DNA of 19,170 nt. It comes from Myxococcales bacterium. Lineage in GTDB: Bacteria > Myxococcota > Myxococcia > Myxococcales > Myxococcaceae. Below the pieces are notes generated by a model, which ran no database searches, was not told the origin of the DNA, and saw nothing but the letters and a program-made list of their open reading frames with translations. The first letter of the stretch is position 1, and each line of letters begins with the position of its first letter. The position numbers were made by a program, and so were the translations under genes. Shown here one piece after another: positions 6,434 to 13,053 of this stretch. The stretch lies in the NCBI GenBank assembly GCA_003153055.1, contig PMBV01000293.1, forward strand, positions 1 to 19,170. The letters run 5' to 3'.

Positions 6434-8041
6434 ATGGATTCCACCGAACTGACGCTGGAGGAGCTCAGGGAGCTTCGGGACGTCAACCGAGCGGTCGATG
6501 ACCTCCTCGAGGAATCGCTCCGGGCCAAGGAGAACCTCGAGCAGACCTTCCGGCGGCTGTTCCCCCCGCTGTTGGCCTGGGTGGGTGCTCGCGGCGCCGC
6601 CGTCACCACGCTCGACGAGGAGCTCAAGACCACCACCTACCACCATGGCGAATTCGGAGGCGTCTTCCCCGGCACCGCCCTCGCCGGTGCGCACTGGGGC
6701 GTGCGGGTGGTCGAGGGGGGCTTGACGCTGGTGTCCCAGGCCCTCGACGTCGTCGGCCATCACGTGGGGTCCATCGGGCTGTACTTCGAGGGTGACCGCA
6801 CCGCCGACGCCGCCCGCCTGGCCCGCATGCTTGAGACCGTCGCCGAGGAGCTCGACACCGTCCTGGCCTCGGTGCAGACCGCCGTCGAGAAGCAGCAGCT
6901 CTTGGTCGCCATCAACCACGCCCTGGCCAACCGGGTCTTCGAGGTGGGCATGGACGGCGCCGTGCGCGCCCTGTGTGAGCGGGTTCGGCTCCCCGGCTTC
7001 ATGCTGCTGTTCCGCGACGCGGTCGACGGGCAGGCGCTCCACTACCGGCTCTACAGGCACGGGCAGCTCGACCGGGCCTCCAACGGGCGCCGCTACCCTG
7101 AGCTCGACGCGGCCATTCGGCAGCACGGGGCCGAGCTGGTGCAACCGGCCGACCCGCATCTCCGTGAAGTGCTGGGCGATCGCCGGGCGATGGAGACGAT
7201 ACTCATCAGCGGTGGTGCCTCGGCCGACGCCCTGGGGAAGCTCACCGTGTGGGGAGGGGAGGGGTTCTCGGCCTACGCGATGGACCTGCTGCGGCTCCTG
7301 GCCGCGACGCTGGCCCAGCGGCTCATCGACTACAACCGGGAGCGCATTCACCTGGCCCAGTTCTTCTCGTCGAGCACCATCGACGAGCTGCTCAAGGACC
7401 CCGAGTACGAGCGACACCTCGCCCCTCGCGCCGAAGAAGTGGGCCTTCTCTTCGCAGACATCAACGGCTTCACCCGCATCTGCGAGCAGGTGCTGGAGCG
7501 GCCCGAGCGCATCGGCACCTTCGTCGACGACTGGTCCAACGAGGCGGTGCGTATCCTCCACCGCTACGGGGGCGTCTTCGACAAGATGGTGGGCGATTGC
7601 GTCATCGGCCTGTGGGGCCCGCCGTTCTTCAAAGACAGCCGCGGCCACCGGGCGGCCAACGCGGTGAAGGCGGCCATCGAGATCCAGCGCTTCACTCGCG
7701 AGCAGATGAGCGCGCACCCTGAGCTGTCGAGCCTCTCCGAGCGGCTCAAGGTGCCTGGGCTGGGCGTGGCAGTGGGAGTCAACTTGGCCAACAGCTTCTG
7801 CGGCCTGTTCGGCCCCAACCGCAACTACACGTCCTTCTCCACTGGCATGAACCAGACCGCCCGGCTCCAGGCCCTGGGGGGCTTCCGCGAGACGCTGGTG
7901 ATGGAGTCTATCGCGCGCGCCCTGGCCGAGGAGCCTGACCCGGAGCTGGCCGACCTCGAGTTGGGCCCGCTCACCGAGACTCCGGTGAAGAACGTGGCCC
8001 AGCCGCTTCGGTACCACCACCTCCTCGGGCCGCGGGGCTGA
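6434..8041 (+). CDS. Soluble class III adenylate cyclase with N-terminal GAF-like region
   Basis: 535 residues; ATG at 6434 with GAGG about 5 bases upstream. Residues 1-45 are a charged helix. Residues about 45-150 and 150-300 look like GAF-type sensory modules (GSIGLYFEGDR, VEKQQLLVAINHALANRVFE, LTVWGGEGFSAYAMDLLRLLAATLAQRL) with no membrane span. The cyclase domain is about 325-535. Metal-binding Asp342 is in LLFADINGFT and Asp387 in VGDCVIGLWG. Lys384 just before GD is the adenine-selecting lysine. Asn473 and Arg477 (GMNQTARLQ) are the transition-state pair. All catalytic residues are therefore present. The segment before the Asn is YTSFSTGMN rather than the usual iGdxVN, a known variant of bacterial cyclases. 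The product is expected to be cAMP, made in the cytoplasm in response to an unknown ligand. The gene is convergent with the aldolase gene, three bases apart. Confidence 0.92.
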   Translation: MDSTELTLEELRELRDVNRAVDDLLEESLRAKENLEQTFRRLFPPLLAWVGARGAAVTTLDEELKTTTYHHGEFGGVFPGTALAGAHWGVRVVEGGLTLVSQALDVVGHHVGSIGLYFEGDRTADAARLARMLETVAEELDTVLASVQTAVEKQQLLVAINHALANRVFEVGMDGAVRALCERVRLPGFMLLFRDAVDGQALHYRLYRHGQLDRASNGRRYPELDAAIRQHGAELVQPADPHLREVLGDRRAMETILISGGASADALGKLTVWGGEGFSAYAMDLLRLLAATLAQRLIDYNRERIHLAQFFSSSTIDELLKDPEYERHLAPRAEEVGLLFADINGFTRICEQVLERPERIGTFVDDWSNEAVRILHRYGGVFDKMVGDCVIGLWGPPFFKDSRGHRAANAVKAAIEIQRFTREQMSAHPELSSLSERLKVPGLGVAVGVNLANSFCGLFGPNRNYTSFSTGMNQTARLQALGGFRETLVMESIARALAEEPDPELADLELGPLTETPVKNVAQPLRYHHLLGPRG

Positions 8042-8044
8042 GGC

Positions 8045-9118
8045 TCAGAGCTCGAACTTCTCGAACGCCCCCAGGTCTTTGAAGGCCTCCACCAAGCGGG
8101 CGGTGACCCCCTTCTCACCCAAATACAGCCACCCACGCGGGTCGATGTATTTCTTGTTTGGCGCGTCGAGCCCCTCGGGGTTGCCGATTTGAGACTTCAG
8201 GTACGCGTCCTTCTCGTCCATGAACTTCTTGATCGGGCTGAGGAACGCGAACTGCGTATCGGTGTCGATGTTCATCTTCACCACGCCGTACGACACGGCC
8301 TCGCGGATCTCTTCTGGGCTCGAGCCAGACCCTCCGTGGAACACGAAGTTCACCGGCTTGGGCCCGGTCTTCCTCGCCGCCTCGATGTGCTTCTGGGAGT
8401 CGTGCAAGATGGTGGGCTTCAGCTTCACGTTGCCAGGCGCGTACACCCCGTGGGTGTTCCCGAAGGAGGCCGCCACGGTGAAGCTCCCCACCGGCCCAAG
8501 GGCGTCGTAGACCGCCAGCACGTCCTCCGGGCGCGTGTAGAGCTTGCTGTGCTCCACGCCGCTGTTGTCCACTCCGTCTTCTTCGCCGCCGGTGACCCCG
8601 AGCTCGATCTCCAGCGTCATCCGCATCTTCGCCATGCGGGTCAGCCGGGCCTGGCTCAGCTCGATGTTCGAGCGGAGCGGCTCCTCGGAGAGGTCGAGCA
8701 TGTGCGAGCTGAACAAGGGCTCGCGGTTCCTCTCGAAGTACTTCTCGCCCGCGTCGAGCAGCCCGTCGACCCAGCCGAGCAGCTTCTTGGCCGCGTGGTC
8801 CGTGTGCAGCACCACCGGCACTCCGTACACCTCGGCCAGGGTGCGCACGTGCAGCGCCCCGGCGATGGCCCCGGCAATGGAGGCCTGCTGCTTGGAGTTG
8901 TCGAGCGACTTGCCGCCGACGAACTGGGCCCCCGTATGGGAGAATTGAATGATGATGGGTGCGCGGGCTTCCTTCGCCGCCGCCATCGCCGCGTTGGCGA
9001 CGTGCGACCCGATGACGTTGATGGCCGGGAGCGCGCACTGCGCCGCCTTGCAGTAGGCGAACAACTCCAACAGCGCGTCACCGGTGACGATGCCTGGCTT
9101 GAGCTTGAATTTGTTCAT
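8045..9118 (-). CDS. fbaA: Fructose-bisphosphate aldolase, class II
   Basis: 357 residues, close to the 359 of E. coli FbaA. It cleaves fructose 1,6-bisphosphate to dihydroxyacetone phosphate and glyceraldehyde 3-phosphate in glycolysis, and runs in reverse in gluconeogenesis. Zinc ligands and catalytic residues are visible: VVLHTDHAAKK (Asp107, His108), MTLEIELGVTGGEEDG (Glu172 and the glycine loop), ASFGNTHGVY (His223), VFHGGSGS (His261) and the phosphate-binding KMNIDTDTQ (281-289). This is the E. coli-like (type A) subgroup. The ATG at 9118 has an AGGGGG ribosome binding site 5 bases upstream. The gene stands alone, with a membrane-protein gene ending 55 bases upstream and the cyclase gene convergent three bases beyond its stop. 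Any terminator must therefore lie inside the coding region of the neighbour. Confidence 0.98.
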   Translation of the reverse strand: MNKFKLKPGIVTGDALLELFAYCKAAQCALPAINVIGSHVANAAMAAAKEARAPIIIQFSHTGAQFVGGKSLDNSKQQASIAGAIAGALHVRTLAEVYGVPVVLHTDHAAKKLLGWVDGLLDAGEKYFERNREPLFSSHMLDLSEEPLRSNIELSQARLTRMAKMRMTLEIELGVTGGEEDGVDNSGVEHSKLYTRPEDVLAVYDALGPVGSFTVAASFGNTHGVYAPGNVKLKPTILHDSQKHIEAARKTGPKPVNFVFHGGSGSSPEEIREAVSYGVVKMNIDTDTQFAFLSPIKKFMDEKDAYLKSQIGNPEGLDAPNKKYIDPRGWLYLGEKGVTARLVEAFKDLGAFEKFEL

Positions 9119-9173
9119 AGGACCCCCTTACATGCTAGCCGTGGCAGTGGGGAATCGCTCGGTGGAGTGACGC

Positions 9174-9494
9174 TCAGGGCGCGCCGAAGGTCTGCCGCAG
9201 CAGCATCCCCACGGTGAAGCTGGTCGCGTTGACGAGGAGGCTCAGAAAGTACGAGCGGTCGACGCCGTTCCACTTGAGCCACTCGCCCTCCACCACCACC
9301 GCGAAGGTCTCGGCGCACCCCAGCATCAGCCAGTAGGGGAGCGGCAGCAGGGGAAAGATGAACCACACCACCGGGTGAGTCAGCGCGCTCGCCCAGAAGG
9401 ACACCCGCCACGAGCCGGTCAGCCGCAGGTACAGCGGCACCTCGATGGCCTGGGTGAAGGCGAAGCCGATGAGCCACCGCCCGAGGTGGCCCAT
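9174..9494 (-). CDS. Small integral membrane protein, coupled to the upstream membrane protein
   Basis: 106 residues. The ATG at 9494 shares its A with the TGA stop of the preceding gene (TGATG), which fixes the start; a longer frame upstream lies inside that gene. About four membrane segments are expected: FAFTQAIEVPLYL, ALTHPVVWFIFPLLPLPYWLML, ETFAVVVEG and FLSLLVNATSFTVGMLL. Polar residues inside or beside the segments (QAIE, THP, AE..AVVVEGE) recur in a family of myxobacterial inner-membrane proteins, as far as I recall, but no function is known. The overlap with the upstream gene suggests a two-protein membrane complex. Confidence 0.8.
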   Translation of the reverse strand: MGHLGRWLIGFAFTQAIEVPLYLRLTGSWRVSFWASALTHPVVWFIFPLLPLPYWLMLGCAETFAVVVEGEWLKWNGVDRSYFLSLLVNATSFTVGMLLRQTFGAP

Positions 9495-10516
9495 CACGCC
9501 CGCCGCCCCACCGCGAAGAAGGCGAGCACCGCCAGCTCGAGGTACCCGTGAAAGGCTCCCAGCCGCAGGTAGCCCAAGCGAGCCCCGTGCAAGTCCAGTG
9601 CTCCCCACGCGGCGATGGCCAGGGCAGCCAGGGTGAAGCCAGCCAAAGGCCAGACCCCCAGCTCGGCGCGCAACGCGGCCCAGCTCGCTTTGAAGGGCCT
9701 CGGGGCGGCCCGGTGTCTCAGGTCATCGGGGACCAACCGGAGCCAGACGCCGTAGTGCACCGACTGCATGAAGGCAAAGGACAACACCAGCCGCTGGGCC
9801 CACGGGCCGCTCACCCCTGGCGCGGCGCCGGCCACGAAGTCGTCGAAGCGGTTGCCGGTGGCGTTCGCCTCCCAGCCCCGAGCCAGGGTGACGAGCGGGT
9901 CGACCCCTCCCAAGAGGATGAAGGCAGCCACCGCGGCGATGAGCCCCAGCGTCGCCACCCCAGACGGCCCCCGCCGCCGGAGCAGGAGCCACAGCCCCAC
10001 CGCGATGACGTTGTGGAGGTGCACCAGGCCGACGATGAAGGGCAGCTCCCATCGCAGCGCCACCGTGACCAGCGCCGTGGCTCCCAGCAGCACCAGCACT
10101 CGCGCGCCCACGCCACGAGCCTGAGGAGCGAGCGCCGCGGGGAAGAGGGCCAGGAGCCCCACCGCCGGGGGCGCGCCCAGACCCACGGCCAGCAGCGCGG
10201 GCACGGCGAGCCAGAACGCCCACTGCCGGTGGAGCCCCGGGCGCACCACCAGGTACCGCACGTCGGCCAACAGGTGAGGCACCCCGAGAATGACGGGCCC
10301 CAGCGAAAGCAGCCACAGCGGGACGAAGGCGGTGAAGAGGAGCGAGGTGGAGACCGAGAAGACTCCGAGCCAGAACACCCGGCGCTCGCGGTTGGCGTAG
10401 AGGCCCTTGAGGAGCGGGGCCGCCAGCCGATACAGGCCCGCGCGCGCTCGATCGAGCGGCTCCAGGAGCCACCCGCTCAGGTCATCGAAGCTCACGACGG
10501 CCCGCTCGTCGCTCAC
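9494..10516 (-). CDS. Polytopic membrane protein with conserved-looking intramembrane histidines
   Basis: About 340 residues. The GTG at 10516 (VSDERAVVSFDDL) is the most likely start; GTG at 10495 is an alternative. The same frame stays open upstream to 11101, but that part is a low-complexity Arg/Ser/Pro shadow of another gene. About eight or nine membrane segments lie between 45 and 340. Histidine/polar motifs sit in or beside the helices: LGVPHLLADVRYL (77-89, His81), GLVHLHNVIAVGLW (163-176, His166 and His168), FMQSVHYGVWLRLVP (249-263, His254), LDLHGARLG (His310) and LGAFHGYLEL (His323). The spacing recalls integral-membrane metalloenzymes such as Brp/Blh-type carotenoid dioxygenases (GLPHG, HFG motifs), but I cannot assign it to that family. 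It is the first gene of a pair, with a stop/start overlap into the next. Confidence 0.8.
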   Translation of the reverse strand: MSDERAVVSFDDLSGWLLEPLDRARAGLYRLAAPLLKGLYANRERRVFWLGVFSVSTSLLFTAFVPLWLLSLGPVILGVPHLLADVRYLVVRPGLHRQWAFWLAVPALLAVGLGAPPAVGLLALFPAALAPQARGVGARVLVLLGATALVTVALRWELPFIVGLVHLHNVIAVGLWLLLRRRGPSGVATLGLIAAVAAFILLGGVDPLVTLARGWEANATGNRFDDFVAGAAPGVSGPWAQRLVLSFAFMQSVHYGVWLRLVPDDLRHRAAPRPFKASWAALRAELGVWPLAGFTLAALAIAAWGALDLHGARLGYLRLGAFHGYLELAVLAFFAVGRRA

Positions 10517-10598
10517 GCTTCTGGCCGCGGAGGGCTGGAGCGCCGCCTCGCGAAGAGCCAGCCGAGGAGGCTGGCCAGCGACGCCCCGAGGGGACACT

Positions 10599-10958
10599 TC
10601 ATGCCAGGAGGTGAGGCTGGGTGTACCGGCGGGAAAAGTGGATCCACTTGCGGGCGTCGATCTCCACGAACCACTCGGTGTTCGGGACGAAGGGAAAGCG
10701 CGTCGAGACGAACTCCTCGAGCAGCTCGGCCGCTTCCATCGGTGACAGCTCGGGCCCTCGGAACGACACCCGGAGGAACGTCTCGAGCGTGGGAGTGATG
10801 TCGACGGTGGCGCAGACGTGCACCGCGCCCACCTCGCAGATGTTGTCCTTGGTGACTCGCCGACCGGGGAGCATCCACCGACGGGGGTCGAGCGCGCGCC
10901 CGAGGAGTGCGCCCCCCGCCTCCTGCATCGACTTGGCAAAAACGCTGGTGCGCAACAT
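10599..10958 (-). CDS. Conserved-looking unknown protein, 119 residues
   Basis: The ATG at 10958 has GGAGG six bases upstream, so this start is preferred over an in-frame start at 11036. The product is soluble, with alternating strands and helices: DPRRWMLPGRRVTKDNICEV, VGAVHVCATVDITPTLETFL, VSFRGPELSPMEAAELLEEF, then WFVEIDARKWIHFSRRYT. Tryptophan and aromatic residues are clustered in the last 30 residues. There are two cysteines (41, 49) and no signal peptide. No known family is recognised. It lies 152 bases downstream of proB and 82 upstream of the membrane-protein pair, on the same strand. Confidence 0.75.
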   Translation of the reverse strand: MLRTSVFAKSMQEAGGALLGRALDPRRWMLPGRRVTKDNICEVGAVHVCATVDITPTLETFLRVSFRGPELSPMEAAELLEEFVSTRFPFVPNTEWFVEIDARKWIHFSRRYTQPHLLA

Positions 10959-11110
10959 CGAGCCTCCGCTGCGAATCGCTGGCGCCTGAACCTTCTGCGC
11001 CCCACGCCCGCCGGCCGCCAACGAAACCGCGCGCACCTCCGCGACGCAAGGGCTTCACCCTCTTGACGCGGACGATTTCGTTGTTCTTGCGCGGGCACCA
11101 CCCCGCGTCG
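10959..11110. other. 152-base gap between proB and the 119-residue protein
   Basis: The gap holds the ribosome binding site of the gene starting at 10958. On the minus strand it also has an A-rich patch (CAAGAACAACGAAATCG) that may mark a promoter. No hairpin followed by a T-run, and no tRNA or other RNA gene, was recognised. Confidence 0.4.
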
Positions 11111-12259
11111 CTACGAGTGCTCCAGCACCGCGAGGTCGTCTCGGTGAACCGCCTCGTCGAGGCCGCGGTAGCCCAGTGTCGCCTCGATGTCGGCGGTGCG
11201 CTTGCCGGCGAGCTTCCTCAGCTCATCGGCGCCATAGGCCGCCAGGCCCCGCGCGAAGACGCCGCCGTCGACCGAGGAGAGATCCACCGGGTCACCCTGA
11301 CTGAAGTTGCCGTCGACTCGGCGAATCCCCGACGGGAGCAGGCTCTTCTTGCGCAGCACCACCGCGTCCTGCGCACCTGCGTCGACGATGAGCGTGCCCT
11401 TGGGTTTGAGGGCGTGGGCGATCCACGCGGTGCGGGCGTGCCTCGGCGAGTCGGTCACTGGCTCGAACAGCGTGCCGACGTTCTCGCCGCCGAGCACCCG
11501 GGTCAGCACGTCGGGGGCGTGGCCCGCGGCGATGACGCAGCGAAGGCCCTGCTCGGTGACTCGCATGGCGGCGCGGAGCTTGGTGGCCATGCCTCCGGTG
11601 CCGACGCTGGTGCCGGCGCCTCCGGCCCAGGCCTGCATGGCGCGCGTCACGCCACGGACCTCGGGCACCAGGTGGGCATCGGGGTGGGTGCGCGGGTCGG
11701 CGTCGTAGAGCCCCTCGACGTCGGAGAGGATGATGAGGGTGTCGGCGCCCACCAGCCCGGCCACCAGCCCAGCCAGGGTGTCGTTGTCGCCGAATTTGAT
11801 CTCGTCGACCGAGACGGTGTCGTTCTCGTTGATGACGGGAATGACGTCGGAGTCGAGCAACCGCTCCAGCGCGTGCCGGGCGTTCAGGTAGCGCCGGCGA
11901 TCCTGCACGTCGGAGTGAGTGAGGAGCACCTGGGCCACGACCCGGGGCGCCAGCACCTCTTCCCACTCGCGCATGAGCCGGCTCTGGCCCACGGCGGCGC
12001 AGGCCTGCTTGCCGGGAATGTCCCTGGGGCGCTCCTTGAGGGCGAGGCGCTCCACCCCGAGGGCGATGGCGCCCGACGACACCACCACGAGTTGGCGGCT
12101 CGTGGCGACCTCCTTGAGCTGGGCGGCCAGCCGCTCGAGGTGAGGCCGATGGAGCCGGCCCGTCGAGTGGGTGAGGGCGTTGGTCCCCAGCTTCACCACC
12201 ACGCGCCGAGCGCCCTTGAGCGCCGCGCGGCCTGTCTTGCTCGAGTGCGCCACGGTCAA
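11111..12259 (-). CDS. proB: Glutamate 5-kinase with C-terminal PUA domain
   Basis: 382 residues if started at the TTG at 12259; a GTG two codons later (12253) is equally possible, and neither has a clear Shine-Dalgarno sequence. The enzyme phosphorylates L-glutamate with ATP, the first step of proline synthesis. Amino-acid-kinase motifs: VVVKLGTNAL (20-29), VVVSSGAIALG (58-68), VIPVINENDTVS (139-150), KFGDNDTLAGLVAG (155-168), LIILSDVEGLYDADP (175-189) and GTGGMATKLRAA (220-231). The PUA domain spans about 285-365 (KGTLIVDAGAQDAVVLRKKSLLPSGI). E. coli ProB has 367 residues. The gene starts 10 bases after the response-regulator stop, so the two are probably one operon. The proA partner is not adjacent. 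Confidence 0.97.
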   Translation of the reverse strand: MTVAHSSKTGRAALKGARRVVVKLGTNALTHSTGRLHRPHLERLAAQLKEVATSRQLVVVSSGAIALGVERLALKERPRDIPGKQACAAVGQSRLMREWEEVLAPRVVAQVLLTHSDVQDRRRYLNARHALERLLDSDVIPVINENDTVSVDEIKFGDNDTLAGLVAGLVGADTLIILSDVEGLYDADPRTHPDAHLVPEVRGVTRAMQAWAGGAGTSVGTGGMATKLRAAMRVTEQGLRCVIAAGHAPDVLTRVLGGENVGTLFEPVTDSPRHARTAWIAHALKPKGTLIVDAGAQDAVVLRKKSLLPSGIRRVDGNFSQGDPVDLSSVDGGVFARGLAAYGADELRKLAGKRTADIEATLGYRGLDEAVHRDDLAVLEHS

Positions 12260-12269
12260 GCGCGCGAAG

Positions 12270-12905
12270 CTACTCGGGGTCGTCGGACTCCGGGTAGTAC
12301 TTCTGCAGGCACTCGCTGCACAGGGCGTGGCTGAAGCGGGCGTCTGAGCGATGCTCGAAGTACGTCTCCACGCGCTCCCAGATTTGCTCCTGGTTGCGGA
12401 TGCGCTTGCAGTGCATGCAGATGGGGATCATCCCCTGCAGCTCCTTCACGTGCTCGAGCGCGTCCTCCAGCTCTTGCACCTTGGTCTGGAGCGATTTCTC
12501 GAGCGCGATGATGCGCTCGCCAGTGCGGAGCCGCGCCATCAGCTCCTCAGGGTCGACCGGCTTGGAGACGTAGTCGTCAGCGCCCGCCGACAGGCCCTCG
12601 ACGACGTCGCGCTTCTCGTTCCTCGCGGTGACTATCACCATGTAGGTGTAGCCACGCTTCTTCACTTCGCGGGCCCGTCGGCAGATCTCCGGGCCGTCCA
12701 GCCCCGGCATGTTCCAATCGAGCACCACCAAGGGCGGAGCGTTCTCTGCCTGGAGCGCGTTCCACGCCGAGAGCCCGTCGGAGACGGTCACCACCTCGAA
12801 GCCCGCCTTCTCGAGGTGCGCTTCCAACAATCGTCGCGTCACCGCCTCGTCGTCTGCCAGCAGCACACGCGCGGTCCCCGAAGACTGGATCAGTGGCAAG
12901 CCCAT
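12270..12905 (-). CDS. Response regulator: receiver, coiled coil and four-cysteine C-terminal domain
   Basis: 211 residues. The receiver domain (residues 12-130) has acidic Asp18/Asp19 (LLADDE), phospho-acceptor Asp63 (VVLDWNMPGLDG), Thr93 (VIVTARN) and Lys115 (DYVSKPVDPEEL), so it should be phosphorylatable. Residues 130-156 form a coiled coil (LEKSLQTKVQELEDALEHVKEL). The tail 157-205 is GMIPICMHCKRIRNQEQIWE...YFEHRSDARFSHALCSECLQKYYPE, with Cys163/Cys166 and Cys196/Cys199. This recurrent sensor-kinase/regulator tail is presumably a zinc- or other metal-binding site. There is no DNA-binding domain, so output is probably by protein contact. The ATG at 12905 has only a weak GGGGAC before it. 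The gene is divergent from the giant membrane-protein gene and upstream of proB. Confidence 0.93.
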   Translation of the reverse strand: MGLPLIQSSGTARVLLADDEAVTRRLLEAHLEKAGFEVVTVSDGLSAWNALQAENAPPLVVLDWNMPGLDGPEICRRAREVKKRGYTYMVIVTARNEKRDVVEGLSAGADDYVSKPVDPEELMARLRTGERIIALEKSLQTKVQELEDALEHVKELQGMIPICMHCKRIRNQEQIWERVETYFEHRSDARFSHALCSECLQKYYPESDDPE

Positions 12906-12928
12906 GTCCCCATGTTGATAAGCAACCT

Positions 12929-12945
12929 ACGAGCCACTGGCTCGT
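12929..12945. promoter_or_regulatory. Perfect 17-base dyad, candidate operator
   Basis: ACGAGCCA, one central base, TGGCTCGT: two perfectly complementary 8-base arms, 24 bases upstream of the response-regulator start and in the divergent gap with the giant membrane-protein gene. On the minus strand the right arm overlaps TTGACG (12943-12948), a good -35 hexamer, so a bound dimeric regulator could block that promoter. No clear -10 at normal spacing was found. Confidence 0.4.
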
Positions 12946-13053
12946 CAACCGGGAGGCGGGTCAGCATCGACTGCGCGAACGCATTTTGAGATCATCACAC
13001 ATCAACTGCCTTCGGGAGTGAGTAGAGCAGACGGGAGTTGGAAGAAGGAGCCC

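Noticed and set aside
7803..7815. CCTGTTCGGCC as a second copy of the palindromic element's end
   Set aside because: Only about ten bases match, and it encodes the conserved GLFGPN of the cyclase; no inverted partner lies nearby.
5963..8020. Long minus-strand frame of 685 codons opposite the adenylate cyclase
   Set aside because: It is antisense to a gene with all catalytic motifs intact; open antisense frames are expected in DNA where nearly all codons end in G or C. The product is low complexity and His/Gly/Glu-rich.
10517..11101. Upstream extension of the larger membrane protein to a GTG at 11101
   Set aside because: The added 195 residues are Arg/Ser/Pro-rich and overlap the well-supported 119-residue gene in another frame.
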